NCBI RefSeq assembly: GCF_018474015.1
Contig: NZ_JAHCSG010000002.1
Location: 575,689 to 639,688, forward strand
Origin: Williamsia sp. CHRR-6
GTDB taxonomy: Bacteria > Actinomycetota > Actinomycetes > Mycobacteriales > Mycobacteriaceae
DNA: 64,000 nt
Reading direction: 5' to 3'
Numbering within the stretch: position 1 is the stretch's first letter; each line of letters begins with the position of its first letter. Shown piece by piece: positions 54,330 through 63,842 of the stretch. The position numbers and the translations under genes were made by a program. Below the pieces are notes generated by a model. The model was not told the origin of the DNA. It made no database searches and was given only the letters and a program-made list of their open reading frames with translations.

Positions 54330-55685
54330 ATGCGACGACTCGAGGCCGCCGACTTCACCTACTGGTTCATGGATCGGGGACTGGGGTGGTCGGTGGTGTT
54401 GCAGTTGATCTGGACGTTTCCCACCCGGATACCGGCCGCAGCGATCGAGGCGATGAACGCCGACCTCGCCCGCGGACCCCTGCACCGCAGAGTGCACGAG
54501 GCGACGGTGCCGATTGCCCGCCCACGGTGGGCGCACTCGGCGTGCTCGCCCGCAGCGATGTTCGATCCCGGATCTGTGGTGCGGTCGCAGGTCCTGCGCT
54601 GGGCTGCCGACGAGATGTACGCGGTACGCCTCGACCCGAGAGCTGGCCGGCAGTGGCGGTTGCGAGCCATCGACCTCGCCGACGGCGGAACGGCACTGTC
54701 GCTGTGCACCCTGCACCTGGTGGCCGACGGTCAGGTGTTCGTCGCCTCGGCGGCCGACGCGATGGCCGGTCGATCGGCCGACCCGCTCCCGATCGCCCCG
54801 CCCGATTCGGCAGCGGTCCGTGCGGCCGACGCCATCGACGTGGTGCGCCAGCTCGCGGCCGTGGCCACCGGGGTGGGTCGGGCCGTCTACGAGACCGGAC
54901 GCCGCCGGATGCTCGCCGCGAGGGGCGCTGCGGCCGATGCGGGGCTGCCGCCCGATCCCCGCTCGGGCCGCACTGTGCCCGCCGCGCGGGCACCTGCGGC
55001 GAGAACCCGGTGGGCGATCGTCAGTGTTCCGGCTGTGCAGTGGAAGGCCGTGGCCCAGAGTCACGGTGGCACCGTGAACGTGTTGTTCGTCGCGGTGATC
55101 GCCGGAGCACTGCGATCGCGTTGGGCCCACCCCGCGGACGAGCCGCTGAAGGTGGGCATCCCGGTCAGCCAGCGGACCGGAGCAACCGACGAGCGCGCCA
55201 ACGCCACCGCGGGTGTCTCGGTGTACCTGGCCGATGAGGTGGTGGCCGGCGGCGATCTGACCGCTGTGCGGACCCTGTGCAAGCAGGCCTACGCGCGACT
55301 GGCCGCAGGTCACCGACCGCCGATGATCCACCTACAGCCGCTGATGCATGTGCTTCCGACGTCGGTGGTGGTCAAGGCTGCGACAGCGGGCACCGGCATC
55401 CCCGATGCGCTCACCTCGAACATCGGCAGCTACGGCGAGGATGTGCTGACCCTCGGCGGCGTGCGGGCAGACGGACTGGCGTTTCGTGGCGACGCGCAGG
55501 GGGTCGATCCGCACCTGCCGTACCGCTTCGGCGACGGGTTGCAGTCGTGGTTCATCGAGGCCGGCGACACGGTGACGTTCTCCGTTGCCGCCTTCGACGA
55601 GTCGGTCGTCGTCGACGACGACGAGTTGCGCGCGATGCTCGCTGCCGAACTCGACGCCTGGGGTCTGCCGCATCGCATCTGGTGA
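54330..55685 (+). CDS. WS/DGAT-fold acyltransferase-like protein (copy 1)
   Basis: 451 residues with the two-lobe layout of bacterial wax ester synthase/DGAT enzymes but divergent. The active motif HHxxxDG appears as LHLVADG (catalytic second His at 129, first His is Leu). The family's C-terminal SNxGP motif reads TSNIGSYGE near 371. N-terminus ADFTYWFMDRG replaces the usual PLDAMFL start. Separated from copy 2 by 70 bp. Likely acyl transfer or acyl binding in the glycolipid pathway. Confidence 0.75.
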   Translation: MRRLEAADFTYWFMDRGLGWSVVLQLIWTFPTRIPAAAIEAMNADLARGPLHRRVHEATVPIARPRWAHSACSPAAMFDPGSVVRSQVLRWAADEMYAVRLDPRAGRQWRLRAIDLADGGTALSLCTLHLVADGQVFVASAADAMAGRSADPLPIAPPDSAAVRAADAIDVVRQLAAVATGVGRAVYETGRRRMLAARGAAADAGLPPDPRSGRTVPAARAPAARTRWAIVSVPAVQWKAVAQSHGGTVNVLFVAVIAGALRSRWAHPADEPLKVGIPVSQRTGATDERANATAGVSVYLADEVVAGGDLTAVRTLCKQAYARLAAGHRPPMIHLQPLMHVLPTSVVVKAATAGTGIPDALTSNIGSYGEDVLTLGGVRADGLAFRGDAQGVDPHLPYRFGDGLQSWFIEAGDTVTFSVAAFDESVVVDDDELRAMLAAELDAWGLPHRIW

Positions 55686-55755
55686 GCGCAGCGATGTGGT
55701 CATCGGCACAGCTGCTCGCCCTGCCGGAGATGATGACCCGCCCTAATCTGTTGTG

Positions 55756-57159
55756 ATGTCCGAGCTCACGACGACGCGCGCCGTCTCGCCTGCGCCGGAT
55801 CCCTGTCGTTCCTCCCGGCCGCGTGACGTCCGGGTGCGCGATGGCGAAGAGGCATTCGTGATCGCCGAGCGGGTTGTCGGTGTTCAGGCGCCGATCCAGG
55901 TGGTCTGGGTGTTCGACACCGACCCGGGCGAGGAATCGATTCGCCAGTGGCACACCGAACTCGGCCATGGCCTGCTGAACCGGCGAGCTGTCGCCCCCAG
56001 GGTTCCCCTCGCCCGCCATCGCTGGGTGCGAGCCGCCCCGCCCGCCGGGCCGAAGCTGCAGGCCCAGACCATCGCCGATGATGACGTGCAGGGCTGGCTC
56101 GCCGATCATCTGCGTCACACGCCCATCTCCCCGACCCACGGTCACGCCTGGGACGTCGCCGCGGTGTTGACCACGTCGGGTCGTCGCGTGGTGTCGTTGC
56201 TGGCCTCACACATGGCCTGCGACGGCCGCGGACTTCGGGCTGAACTGCAGCGCGCCGTGAGCGGAGAGTGTGTCAACACGCTGCCCGACATCGAGGTGAC
56301 GCGCGGGTGGGCCGGGCTGCGTGCGGATCTGCGAGACGCGGCCGGGCAGATCGTTGCCGCAGCAACAGCAGTGGGGACGCTGGTGCGTGTCGCGGCGGCA
56401 AGCCGGAGCCGTGACCAACAGAAGCCGGCCCCGCGAGCACGACGGGTGCGCCCCTGTCGTCGCGAGCAGGACCGGGAGATCAGCGTCGTCGTCGTCGACA
56501 TCGACCGCGACCACTGGACGGCGCGTGCGCGAGAACTCCAGGGCACCAACAACAGTCTGTTCGCGGCGGTGCTCGCTGGTGTGGTGCGCCGCGCCGAGGA
56601 AGTGCCGGAGGACGCCGAGCTGGCCCTGTGCGTCGTCGTCGACCGTCGCAGCGCTGACGACGACCGTGCCAACGCCGCCGGCGGAGTCTGGATAAGGGTC
56701 CGAGGTCCACAGACACCAGAGCGCGGCCTGGCCGAGATCCGACACGCGGTCAAGGCGCAGCTCATCGACTACGCCGAATCCGGCCGGCGAGACGGGGCCG
56801 AGGAGCTGCATGCACTGGTCCGCCTGGTGCCGGGTGCGCTGATGAAGCGGGTCGTCGGATCGTTCCCCGCTCCAGACACCACCCTGTCCAATCTGGGGGT
56901 GATCACCGACGACATCCTCACGATCGGCGGGGTGGCGGCGTCGTCGCATTTCATCGCCTCGGCGTCGCGGGGGTTGTCGTCGCAGGGCCGTCGGCGGTAC
57001 GCGCGGCCCTATGTCACCGCCTTCTGCAACGAGTACGCCGACCGAGTCACGTTGGTGGTGTGTGGCCTGCACCCGGACTTCTACGGCGACCGGGATCAGC
57101 TTCAGCGGTGGATCGACGAGGAGGTGCGGGTGTGGGGACTGACCGCGACACCGTGGTGA
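55756..57159 (+). CDS. WS/DGAT-fold acyltransferase-like protein (copy 2)
   Basis: 467 residues. Copies 2-4 share EESF/EAF-like start, PIQVVWVFDTDPG, RAVAPRVPLARHRW, and the motif SHMACDG here (His152, first His is Ser). C-terminal LSNLGVITDDILTIGG matches the SNxG motif. ATG at 55756. Its stop overlaps copy 3's GTG start (GTGA). Confidence 0.75.
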   Translation: MSELTTTRAVSPAPDPCRSSRPRDVRVRDGEEAFVIAERVVGVQAPIQVVWVFDTDPGEESIRQWHTELGHGLLNRRAVAPRVPLARHRWVRAAPPAGPKLQAQTIADDDVQGWLADHLRHTPISPTHGHAWDVAAVLTTSGRRVVSLLASHMACDGRGLRAELQRAVSGECVNTLPDIEVTRGWAGLRADLRDAAGQIVAAATAVGTLVRVAAASRSRDQQKPAPRARRVRPCRREQDREISVVVVDIDRDHWTARARELQGTNNSLFAAVLAGVVRRAEEVPEDAELALCVVVDRRSADDDRANAAGGVWIRVRGPQTPERGLAEIRHAVKAQLIDYAESGRRDGAEELHALVRLVPGALMKRVVGSFPAPDTTLSNLGVITDDILTIGGVAASSHFIASASRGLSSQGRRRYARPYVTAFCNEYADRVTLVVCGLHPDFYGDRDQLQRWIDEEVRVWGLTATPW

Positions 57160-58598
57160 CGGTGGACCCGAGCGTCAGCACAGCCCCCGTGCTCCTGGAG
57201 GAGCGTGTCAGCGGAGCGGGTGAATCGTTCCTGCTCGTGGACGAGACGATGGGCGTGCACATCCCGATGAACACCGCGTGGGTGTTCGAGACCGATCCGG
57301 GGGTCGATGCCATCGGCCGTGTGCATCAGCGGCTCGTCGCCAGCTCGTTGTCGCTCCGCGCCGTGTCGCCCAGAGTGCCTGCGGCGAGGTCTCGGTGGCA
57401 GCGCTGCGCCGACTGTGCCCCACTGTTCATCGATCCCGTCCCGGTGGCGCCAGGTGGTGTCTCGCAGTGGCTGGACGCCCACGTCCGCGAGCATCGCCTC
57501 GCCCCCCGCGACGGCCGCGCCTGGCAGCTGGCCACTGCGGGCACCACCGACGGTGGCCGAGTGGTCTCGCTGCTGGTGTCGCATGCGGTGGCCGACGGCC
57601 GTCGGATGATCGACGAGGTGGGCAGGGCAATGACCGGTTTGACCTCCGATCGGCTCGTGCCCGAACCGGTGGCACCGGGTGTCGGTGAGATCGTCGCTGA
57701 CCTTCGCGATGCCGCTGCGCAGCTCGGTGCCGCGGCGCGGGTGATCGGTGGCGCCGCGCGGGCGGTGCTCGCGCGGCGATCACGACGCGAGCCCGACGTG
57801 ACCGGTCCCGCGGTGAACTCGGCGGCAGGGAAATCGGCTGGTCTGAACGGTGCGGGGCGGCAACAGATCCCAGCTCGTCCCGTCGCGGCGCCCGCAGTGT
57901 CGCCGCACCCACCGGCCGAGCCGGTCACGACGGTGCTCGACATCGACGCCCAGCGGTGGGCCGCGTGTGCCACCAGCAACGGCGGGTCGTCGAATGCGCT
58001 GCTGTGCGCCTTCGCCGGTGGCGTGGCCCAGCGCATCGGGGCGCCGTCACCGTCGGGCCAGACCAGCATCGTCATCTCCGTGGACGGCCGCACGCAGGCC
58101 GATCGCCGCGCGAACGTGGCTGGGGGAGTACAGATCCGGGTCCCCGGTCGGCTCGGTCCGGGCGCCGACCTGCAGCTGGTCCGATCGCTGACCAAGCAGG
58201 CGTTGATCGCCGCCGCCGCACGCCCCGACGTCGACGGCGCCGATCCGATGCAGTTGGTGGCCCGATTGCTGCCCCGACCGGTGTTGCGCCGGTTGATGTC
58301 TGCGATCCCGGGACCGATGGTCACCACATCCAACCTCGGTGCGGTCCCGCCAGAACTGATGACCCTCGCCGGTCACCGCGCCCGATCGGTGTGCATCCGG
58401 GCCGCCAGCCAAGGCACGACCGTCCAGGCGCGCCGACGCGCCGGAACCGGCGTGTCGGTGTGGCTGACAACCCATCCCGAGCGGGTGACCCTCGCGGTCA
58501 CCGTGCAACATCCCGACTGCATCGGGTCGACCGGTGAACTACGGGAACTGCTGACCGCCGAGGTGCGGGACTGGGGTCTGACCCCCGAGTTCTGGTGA
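57156..58598 (+). CDS. WS/DGAT-fold acyltransferase-like protein (copy 3)
   Basis: 480 residues from GTG 57156 (GTGA overlap with copy 2); longer in-frame starts exist inside copy 2 but give no family match. Shared blocks: PMNTAWVFETDPG, RAVSPRVPAARSRW, SHAVADG with His143, and TSNLGAVPPELMTLAG at the C-terminus. A Pro/Ala/Gly-rich linker (about residues 205-255) joins the two lobes. Highly similar to copy 4. Confidence 0.75.
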   Translation: MTVDPSVSTAPVLLEERVSGAGESFLLVDETMGVHIPMNTAWVFETDPGVDAIGRVHQRLVASSLSLRAVSPRVPAARSRWQRCADCAPLFIDPVPVAPGGVSQWLDAHVREHRLAPRDGRAWQLATAGTTDGGRVVSLLVSHAVADGRRMIDEVGRAMTGLTSDRLVPEPVAPGVGEIVADLRDAAAQLGAAARVIGGAARAVLARRSRREPDVTGPAVNSAAGKSAGLNGAGRQQIPARPVAAPAVSPHPPAEPVTTVLDIDAQRWAACATSNGGSSNALLCAFAGGVAQRIGAPSPSGQTSIVISVDGRTQADRRANVAGGVQIRVPGRLGPGADLQLVRSLTKQALIAAAARPDVDGADPMQLVARLLPRPVLRRLMSAIPGPMVTTSNLGAVPPELMTLAGHRARSVCIRAASQGTTVQARRRAGTGVSVWLTTHPERVTLAVTVQHPDCIGSTGELRELLTAEVRDWGLTPEFW

Positions 58599-59986
58599 CC
58601 ACGCATCCGGAAGAGGAAGCCGCTGACATGGCCGAACACCTCGAGCCAGCCGAGCACTCGGAGCCAGTCGATTGCCTGGAGAGAAGGGTCTCGGGATCAG
58701 CCGAGTCCTATCTGCTCGCCCAGCGTCATCTCGGCTTCGAGGTCCCGATGCAGATCGGATGGGTGTTCACCTCCGATCCCGGCATGGATGCGGTGCGCGC
58801 ATTTCACGATCGGGTGACCCGCAGCGGGGTGGCGCTGGCCGCGGTCAGCCCCCGTGTTCCCGTGGCCCGCCACCGCTGGCAGCGACCTACCACCGCGAGT
58901 CCACTCCACGACGACCCTGCACCCGTATCCGACGACGCCACGATGGACTGGTTCAACACCCACCAGCGCTGTGGGCCGCTCGCGCCCACCGCCGGGCGCG
59001 CATGGCATCTGGCCACCACGAGGACCGACAGTGGCCGGCGGCTGCTGTCACTGATCACCTCACACGTCGTCGGCGACGGTATCCGGACCACAGACGAGGT
59101 GGCGCGGGCGATGGCGGGCGCACCTCCCCGCCACGTCGTGGCCGACGGCGGGTCCTGGCGTGATGATCTCGCCGACGCCGCAGGTCAGCTCGGGGCGGCC
59201 GCCGGTGCCGCGAGATCTCTGCTGGCAGCGGCGTTCTCGGCCAAGAATCCTCGCCCGAACCCGACCCCGAACGCGCGCACCCGTCCGGTCACCCCGAGGC
59301 CCGCCCCGGTCGACACCCCCGACCCGATCGAGGTGATTCTCACCGTGGACCGGGCCCGCTGGGAGGACTGCGCGGCCGCGCATGCAGGCACGTCCAACAG
59401 TCTGCTGTGCGCCGTCATGGCCGGACTCGCCCAGCGTGCCGGGGTTCCCACCCGTTCGGGCCACACCAGTCTCGGGATCTCGGTGGACGGTCGCGTCCCG
59501 AACGATCGGCGGGTCAACGTAGCTGTCGGCGTGACCATCCGGATACCGGGACCCATCGACCCCCAGAGCGGCCTCGGCGAGATCCGTGCGCTGACCAAAC
59601 ATGCTTTGGCGCAGCGTGACTCGGCCGACGATCCGACACATACGTTGGCTCGACTGGTGCCGCCGGTGGTGCTCAAGCGGATCGTGCCGATGATCCCCGG
59701 TCCGCAGGCCAGCGCGTCGAACCTGGGCCCGGTGCCGCCGCCGCTGATGACCCTCGGTGACGTGACCGCTGCCGATGTGGTCTTTCGTGCAGGTAGTCGG
59801 GGCCAGAGCCCGGCCTTCCGCCGCCGCACCGGGTTGGGGGTCTCGGGGTGGGTCGCGATCCACCCTGGACATATCACGCTGGCTGTGGCGGGAATGCACC
59901 CGGACTGTTTCACCTCCACCGACCAGATGCGTGGCCTGGTCAGCGCCGAACTCGACCGCTGGGGACTGGCGCACACCTACTGGTGA
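58595..59986 (+). CDS. WS/DGAT-fold acyltransferase-like protein (copy 4)
   Basis: 463 residues from GTG 58595 (GTGA overlap with copy 3); ATG at 58628 with AAGAGGAAG upstream is an alternative. Shared blocks [34 protein letters not shown] with His157, and [16 protein letters not shown]. Proline-rich linker near residues 205-230. Ends convergently, overlapping the maf end by 10 bp. Last gene of the inserted cluster. Confidence 0.75.
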   Translation: MTTHPEEEAADMAEHLEPAEHSEPVDCLERRVSGSAESYLLAQRHLGFEVPMQIGWVFTSDPGMDAVRAFHDRVTRSGVALAAVSPRVPVARHRWQRPTTASPLHDDPAPVSDDATMDWFNTHQRCGPLAPTAGRAWHLATTRTDSGRRLLSLITSHVVGDGIRTTDEVARAMAGAPPRHVVADGGSWRDDLADAAGQLGAAAGAARSLLAAAFSAKNPRPNPTPNARTRPVTPRPAPVDTPDPIEVILTVDRARWEDCAAAHAGTSNSLLCAVMAGLAQRAGVPTRSGHTSLGISVDGRVPNDRRVNVAVGVTIRIPGPIDPQSGLGEIRALTKHALAQRDSADDPTHTLARLVPPVVLKRIVPMIPGPQASASNLGPVPPPLMTLGDVTAADVVFRAGSRGQSPAFRRRTGLGVSGWVAIHPGHITLAVAGMHPDCFTSTDQMRGLVSAELDRWGLAHTYW

Positions 59987-60681
59987 GCGGTCGCGGCCCC
60001 CGGTGTCGCCCGCGCGGTGCGCCACAGGTCGGCCACCGACACATCCAGATCGGCGAACAGTCTGCGCACCAACGGAAGTCCGATGCCGACCACAGCTGAG
60101 GGGTCACCGTCGACACCGTCGATCAACCAACCGCCGAGGCCGTCGATGGTGAACCCGCCCGCCACCTCCAGCGGCTCGCCGGTGGCGACGTAGGCGTCGA
60201 TCACCGCGTCGTCGGCGTCACTGAAGTGGACCGTGGTCACCGCCGCCGCAGAAGCGACGCCGATCACCGCGCCACCGGACAGCCGGTGCACGCAGTGACC
60301 TGTCATCAGCTCGCCACTGCGACCCCGCACCGAACGCCAGTGTGTGCGAGCACGTTCGGGCGTGTGTGGTTTGCCGACGAGTCGGCCGTCGATGAGGAGC
60401 ATCGAATCGCAGCCGATGACCACCGCATCGGTGTCGGCAGGAATCTGCTCGACCGCGCCGTCGAGGATGCGTTGGGCCACCGCCGTCGCCTTCGCCTGCG
60501 CCAAGGTGGTGACCACCTGATCCGGGGCAGCGTCGCTTCCCAGCGACTCGATCAGTGCGTCCTCGTCGACGTCGGAGACGATCACCGTCGGATCGATTCC
60601 GGCACTGCGCAATACGCGCAACCGGCCACTGGAGGCGGACCCGAGGACGACTCGGATCCGATCAGTAGCGTTGGGCGACAT
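59977..60681 (-). CDS. maf: Maf-like nucleotide pyrophosphatase
   Basis: 234-residue house-cleaning NTP pyrophosphatase. [17 protein letters not shown] at 13-29, CDSMLLIDG near 95, GKPHTPERA near 108 and [25 protein letters not shown] near the C-terminus match the family. Start overlaps the accE5 end by 20 bp, continuing the accD5-accE5-maf operon known from mycobacteria. Confidence 0.92.
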   Translation of the reverse strand: MSPNATDRIRVVLGSASSGRLRVLRSAGIDPTVIVSDVDEDALIESLGSDAAPDQVVTTLAQAKATAVAQRILDGAVEQIPADTDAVVIGCDSMLLIDGRLVGKPHTPERARTHWRSVRGRSGELMTGHCVHRLSGGAVIGVASAAAVTTVHFSDADDAVIDAYVATGEPLEVAGGFTIDGLGGWLIDGVDGDPSAVVGIGLPLVRRLFADLDVSVADLWRTARATPGAATAHQ

Positions 60682-60904
60682 TCAAAAAGACCGACGGGGC
60701 CAGCGGGTCGGTGGACCGCAACATGTCGACCGGGCGGCCCCACATGTTCTGGTTGTCGGTGGACTGCTCCTGCTCGCCGTCGCCGCCACCAGCGGCCCCG
60801 AGCACCGCGACCAACACGGCCACGTCCTCGTCGGTGGGATTGCCGCTGACGATGCGCAGCGTGGGTGCCGGAGTCGCCTCGGAGGCGCTCGGTTGCTCGC
60901 TCAT
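60662..60904 (-). CDS. accE5: acyl-CoA carboxylase epsilon subunit
   Basis: 80 residues. The epsilon signature is a short strand-helix start, [23 protein letters not shown], then a polar linker and WGRPVDMLR. It stabilises the AccD5/AccA3 complex. ATG at 60904 has GAGGTG five bases upstream. An in-frame ATG at 61030, inside the accD5 end, would add a 42-residue repetitive extension ([13 protein letters not shown] units); M. tuberculosis AccE5 also has, to my recollection, a repetitive N-terminus, so this start remains possible. Confidence 0.88.
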   Translation of the reverse strand: MSEQPSASEATPAPTLRIVSGNPTDEDVAVLVAVLGAAGGGDGEQEQSTDNQNMWGRPVDMLRSTDPLAPSVFLNVAQRY

Positions 60905-60918
60905 GGGTACACCTCGTC

Positions 60919-61018
60919 GTTCGCTGCGCTCGCAGTGCTTCTGTTGTTCGCTGCGCTCGCTGTGCTTCTGGTGTTCGCTGCGCTCACAGTGCTTCCGTTG
61001 TTCGCTGCGCTCACAGGG
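60919..61018. repeat. 27-bp tandem repeat between accD5 and accE5
   Basis: Units at 60919-60945, 60946-60972, 60973-60999 and a partial one at 61000-61018; each begins GTTCGCTGCGCTC and continues with AGTGCTTCTG-like text. Unit length is a multiple of three and no stop interrupts the accE5 frame (peptide ERSEQQKHC repeated). The unit starts with a GC-rich palindromic piece (GCGAGCGCAGCGAAC) of the kind dispersed in actinobacterial genomes. Confidence 0.9.
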
Positions 61019-62639
61019 GGATGTTCCCATGTTTCTTCGGGGGCAGGGTCACCATCTTGCGCTCGAGCAGCTTGAGCGCGGTGGCGATCTGACCCCGGGT
61101 GTGCGACGGCGGAATGACTGCGTCGACGTACCCGCGTTCGGCGGCCACATACGGGTTGACCAGGGTGTCCTCATACTGCTGCTGCAGCTGCAGCCGGAGG
61201 GCGTCGACGTCGGCGCCAGTGGCCTCGGCTTCTTTGAGTTCGCGGCGGTAGACGAATCCGACGGCACCGGAGGCGCCCATGACCGCGATCTGCGCGGTCG
61301 GCCACGCCAGGTTCACATCGGCACCCATGTGCTTGGAGCCCATCACGTCGTAGGCACCGCCGTAGGCCTTGCGGGTGATGACGGTGATCTTGCCGACGGT
61401 GGCCTCACCGTAGGCGTAGAGCAGCTTCGCGCCGCGGCGGATGATGCCGTTGTATTCCTGCTCGGTGCCGGGAAGGAAGCCTGGGACGTCGACCAACGTG
61501 ATGATGGGGATGTTGAAGGCGTCGCAGGTGCGCACGAACCGGGCGGCCTTCTCCGAGGCGTTGATGTCCAGGCAACCGGCGAACTGCGTGGGCTGGTTGG
61601 CCACGATCCCCACGCTGCGTCCGTCGACCCGGCCGAAACCGACGATCACGTTGGCGGCGTAACCGGCCTGCACCTCGAGGAACTCGTCGTCGTCGAGGAT
61701 GCGTCGGATCACCTCGTGCATGTCGTAGGGCTGGTTGGGGGAGTCCGGGATGAGGGTGTCGAGCTCGAGGTCTTCGTCGTTGAGGGTTTCTTCGATCGAC
61801 CCGGCGGCCGGTGCGTCGACCGGCAGCCGCGGTGCCTGCGCGCGGTTGTTGCTGGGCAGGTAGCCGAGCAACTCCTTGACGTAGTCCAGTGCGTCGTCCT
61901 CGTCGGAGGCGACGTAGTGGGCGGTACCGGACTTGCTCATGTGGGTCTGGGCGCCGCCGAGGTCTTCCTTGGTGACGTCTTCGCCGGTGACGGTCTTGAT
62001 GACGTCGGGACCGGTGATGAACATCTGGCTGGCCTTGTCGACCATCACCACGAAGTCGGTGAGGGCGGGGGAGTAGACGTGACCGCCCGCTGCGGCGCCG
62101 AGGATCAACGAGATCTGCGGGATGACGCCTGAGGCGCGCACGTTGCGGTGGAAGATCTCGCCGTAGAGCCCGAGTGAGACCACACCTTCCTGGATGCGGG
62201 CGCCGGCACCGTCGTTGATGCCGATCAGCGGTCGACCGGTCTTGAGGGCGAGGTCCATGACCTTGACGATCTTCTCGCCGTACACCTCGCCGAGGCTGCC
62301 GCCGAAGACGGTGGCGTCCTGGCTGAAGACGCACACCTCGCGGCCGTCGACGGTGCCGTAGCCGGTGACCACGCCGTCGCCGGTGGGGCGCCGCTCGGCC
62401 AGGCCGAAGTTGGTGCTGCGGTGCTTGGCCAGCGCGTCGAGTTCGACGAACGAACCGTCGTCGAGCAGGTGCAGGATGCGCTCCCGAGCGGTCAGTTTGC
62501 CGTTGGCGTGCACCTTCTCGATGGCGGCCGGACCCACCGGGGCCTCGGCTTCGGCCAAGCGATTGCGCAGGTCGGCGAGCTTTCCGGCCGTGGTGTGGAT
62601 GTCGGGCGTCGAGTCGGCATCACGGGAGGCTGTCGTCAT
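61011..62639 (-). CDS. accD5: acyl-CoA carboxylase beta subunit (propionyl-CoA carboxylase)
   Basis: 542-residue carboxyltransferase. Two crotonase-like lobes: [20 protein letters not shown] and [15 protein letters not shown] in the first, [20 protein letters not shown] and [20 protein letters not shown] in the second, with the C-terminal [10 protein letters not shown]. Carboxylates propionyl-/acetyl-CoA using biotin on AccA3, giving methylmalonyl-CoA for branched lipids. ATG at 62639; 62645 is an alternative. Divergent from birA with about 100 bp between starts. Confidence 0.95.
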   Translation of the reverse strand: MTTASRDADSTPDIHTTAGKLADLRNRLAEAEAPVGPAAIEKVHANGKLTARERILHLLDDGSFVELDALAKHRSTNFGLAERRPTGDGVVTGYGTVDGREVCVFSQDATVFGGSLGEVYGEKIVKVMDLALKTGRPLIGINDGAGARIQEGVVSLGLYGEIFHRNVRASGVIPQISLILGAAAGGHVYSPALTDFVVMVDKASQMFITGPDVIKTVTGEDVTKEDLGGAQTHMSKSGTAHYVASDEDDALDYVKELLGYLPSNNRAQAPRLPVDAPAAGSIEETLNDEDLELDTLIPDSPNQPYDMHEVIRRILDDDEFLEVQAGYAANVIVGFGRVDGRSVGIVANQPTQFAGCLDINASEKAARFVRTCDAFNIPIITLVDVPGFLPGTEQEYNGIIRRGAKLLYAYGEATVGKITVITRKAYGGAYDVMGSKHMGADVNLAWPTAQIAVMGASGAVGFVYRRELKEAEATGADVDALRLQLQQQYEDTLVNPYVAAERGYVDAVIPPSHTRGQIATALKLLERKMVTLPPKKHGNIPL

Positions 62640-62745
62640 GGCCATGATGCTAGCGAGCGTTCGATCGGTCGGGGCTACCGGCCTGCGGTCTATGGGGTCA
62701 AGGACATCGGGCGTGGACGTCTGGCCATGGCTAGGCTCGGCCCTC

Positions 62746-63555
62746 ATGACACCGACATCCGCGTCTCCGCCAGTGCTCGACGTCGAGCGCATAGCGGCGG
62801 CCGCCGGCGACGGGTGGCGGCCGATCGAGGTGGTGGCGGCCACCGGGTCGACCAACGCCGACCTGGTGGGCCGATGCGGACAGGGATCGGAGTCGGTGGT
62901 GGGTTCGGTTCTGCTCGCCGAGCACCAGACTGCCGGGCGTGGCAGGCATGGCCGTACCTGGGTGTCGCCGCCGGGTGCGCAAGTCGCCATGTCGGTGGCG
63001 CTCGATGCCCGCGACCGGGACGCGATCGCACGACTGGGCTGGGTGTCGCTACTGAGTGGGGTGGCCGTGGCCGAGGCCATCGCCGAGGTGACCGGGGTCG
63101 TCGCCGAACTCAAGTGGCCCAACGACGTGCTGGTGGGCGGGGCCAAGGTGTCGGGGATCCTGGCCGAGTTGGCCGCGGGGCCAACAGTTGTCGTTGGCAT
63201 CGGGGTGAACACGGGGCTCGGTGCCGAGCAGTTGCCGGTTCCTACCGCCACGTCGCTGAACCTGCACACCGAGAGTCCCGTGGACCGGTCCGCACTCGCC
63301 GGCGCGGTCTTGGCGCGATTGGGTGAACTGATCGCGTTGTGGCCCAACCGGATACCCGACATCGCCGCGGCGTACCGGCAGCGGTGCATCACCCTTGGCG
63401 CACGTGTCCGGCTCGACCTGCCCGATGGCTCGACGGTGGTCGCCACCGCGGTGGACGTCGACGATGACGGCCGCCTGGTCGTCGACCCCGCCGATGGTGC
63501 AACGCGGTTCGCGGTCGCAGCCGGCGACGTCACCCACCTGCGGCCGGTCGGGTAG
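62746..63555 (+). CDS. birA: biotin--[acetyl-CoA-carboxylase] ligase
   Basis: 269-residue biotin protein ligase without an N-terminal HTH domain. Biotin/ATP loop GRGRHGRTW at 64-72, KWPNDVLV near 121, KVSGILAE near 132 and a C-terminal SH3-like domain. Biotinylates the AccA3 Lys. Divergent from accD5, as in mycobacteria. Followed by repeat-rich non-coding DNA. Confidence 0.93.
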   Translation: MTPTSASPPVLDVERIAAAAGDGWRPIEVVAATGSTNADLVGRCGQGSESVVGSVLLAEHQTAGRGRHGRTWVSPPGAQVAMSVALDARDRDAIARLGWVSLLSGVAVAEAIAEVTGVVAELKWPNDVLVGGAKVSGILAELAAGPTVVVGIGVNTGLGAEQLPVPTATSLNLHTESPVDRSALAGAVLARLGELIALWPNRIPDIAAAYRQRCITLGARVRLDLPDGSTVVATAVDVDDDGRLVVDPADGATRFAVAAGDVTHLRPVG

Positions 63556-63556
63556 T

Positions 63557-63622
63557 TCGAAAGCACGTAGTGCGCTGCGGTCCCTGTCGGGTGGGTCGAA
63601 AGCACGGAGTGCGCTTCGGTCC
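63557..63622. repeat. two 27-bp direct repeats after birA
   Basis: Units at 63557-63583 and 63596-63622 (start TCGAAAGCACG, end CGGTCC) differ at two positions; period 39 bp. Non-coding, starts 2 bp after the birA stop. Confidence 0.8.
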
Positions 63623-63700
63623 AGCCGACGCAGTAGATGGTGAGCCGCGCTGTTGGCTGAGCCCGGCGTGGTTGTGTGCCCTGGCCCGTGCGTTTACCCC

Positions 63701-63778
63701 GTCGAGTGGGCGGAAAACCCCGTCGAGTGGGCGGCAAAAAGCGCCTCCCACTCGACGGCGCTGTTCCACCCACTCGAC
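63701..63778. repeat. inverted repeat cluster GTCGAGTGGG / CCCACTCGAC (possible terminator)
   Basis: The 10-mer GTCGAGTGGG occurs at 63701 and 63722 in direct orientation and inverted at 63747 and 63769, allowing alternative hairpins; the central one has a stem of at least 11 bp around GGCAAAAAGCGC. It lies between birA and the convergent HNH-type gene and may terminate both. The rest of 63556-63842 holds no gene that I can support. Confidence 0.65.
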
Positions 63779-63842
63779 ACGTCGCTGCATTGTTGAGTTC
63801 TCAAACATCGTGGTGGGGCTGGGCCCCCGGGTTGTGGGTCGG

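Noticed and set aside
60919..61018. CRISPR array from 27-bp repeats
   Set aside because: Units are head-to-tail without spacers and no cas genes are nearby.
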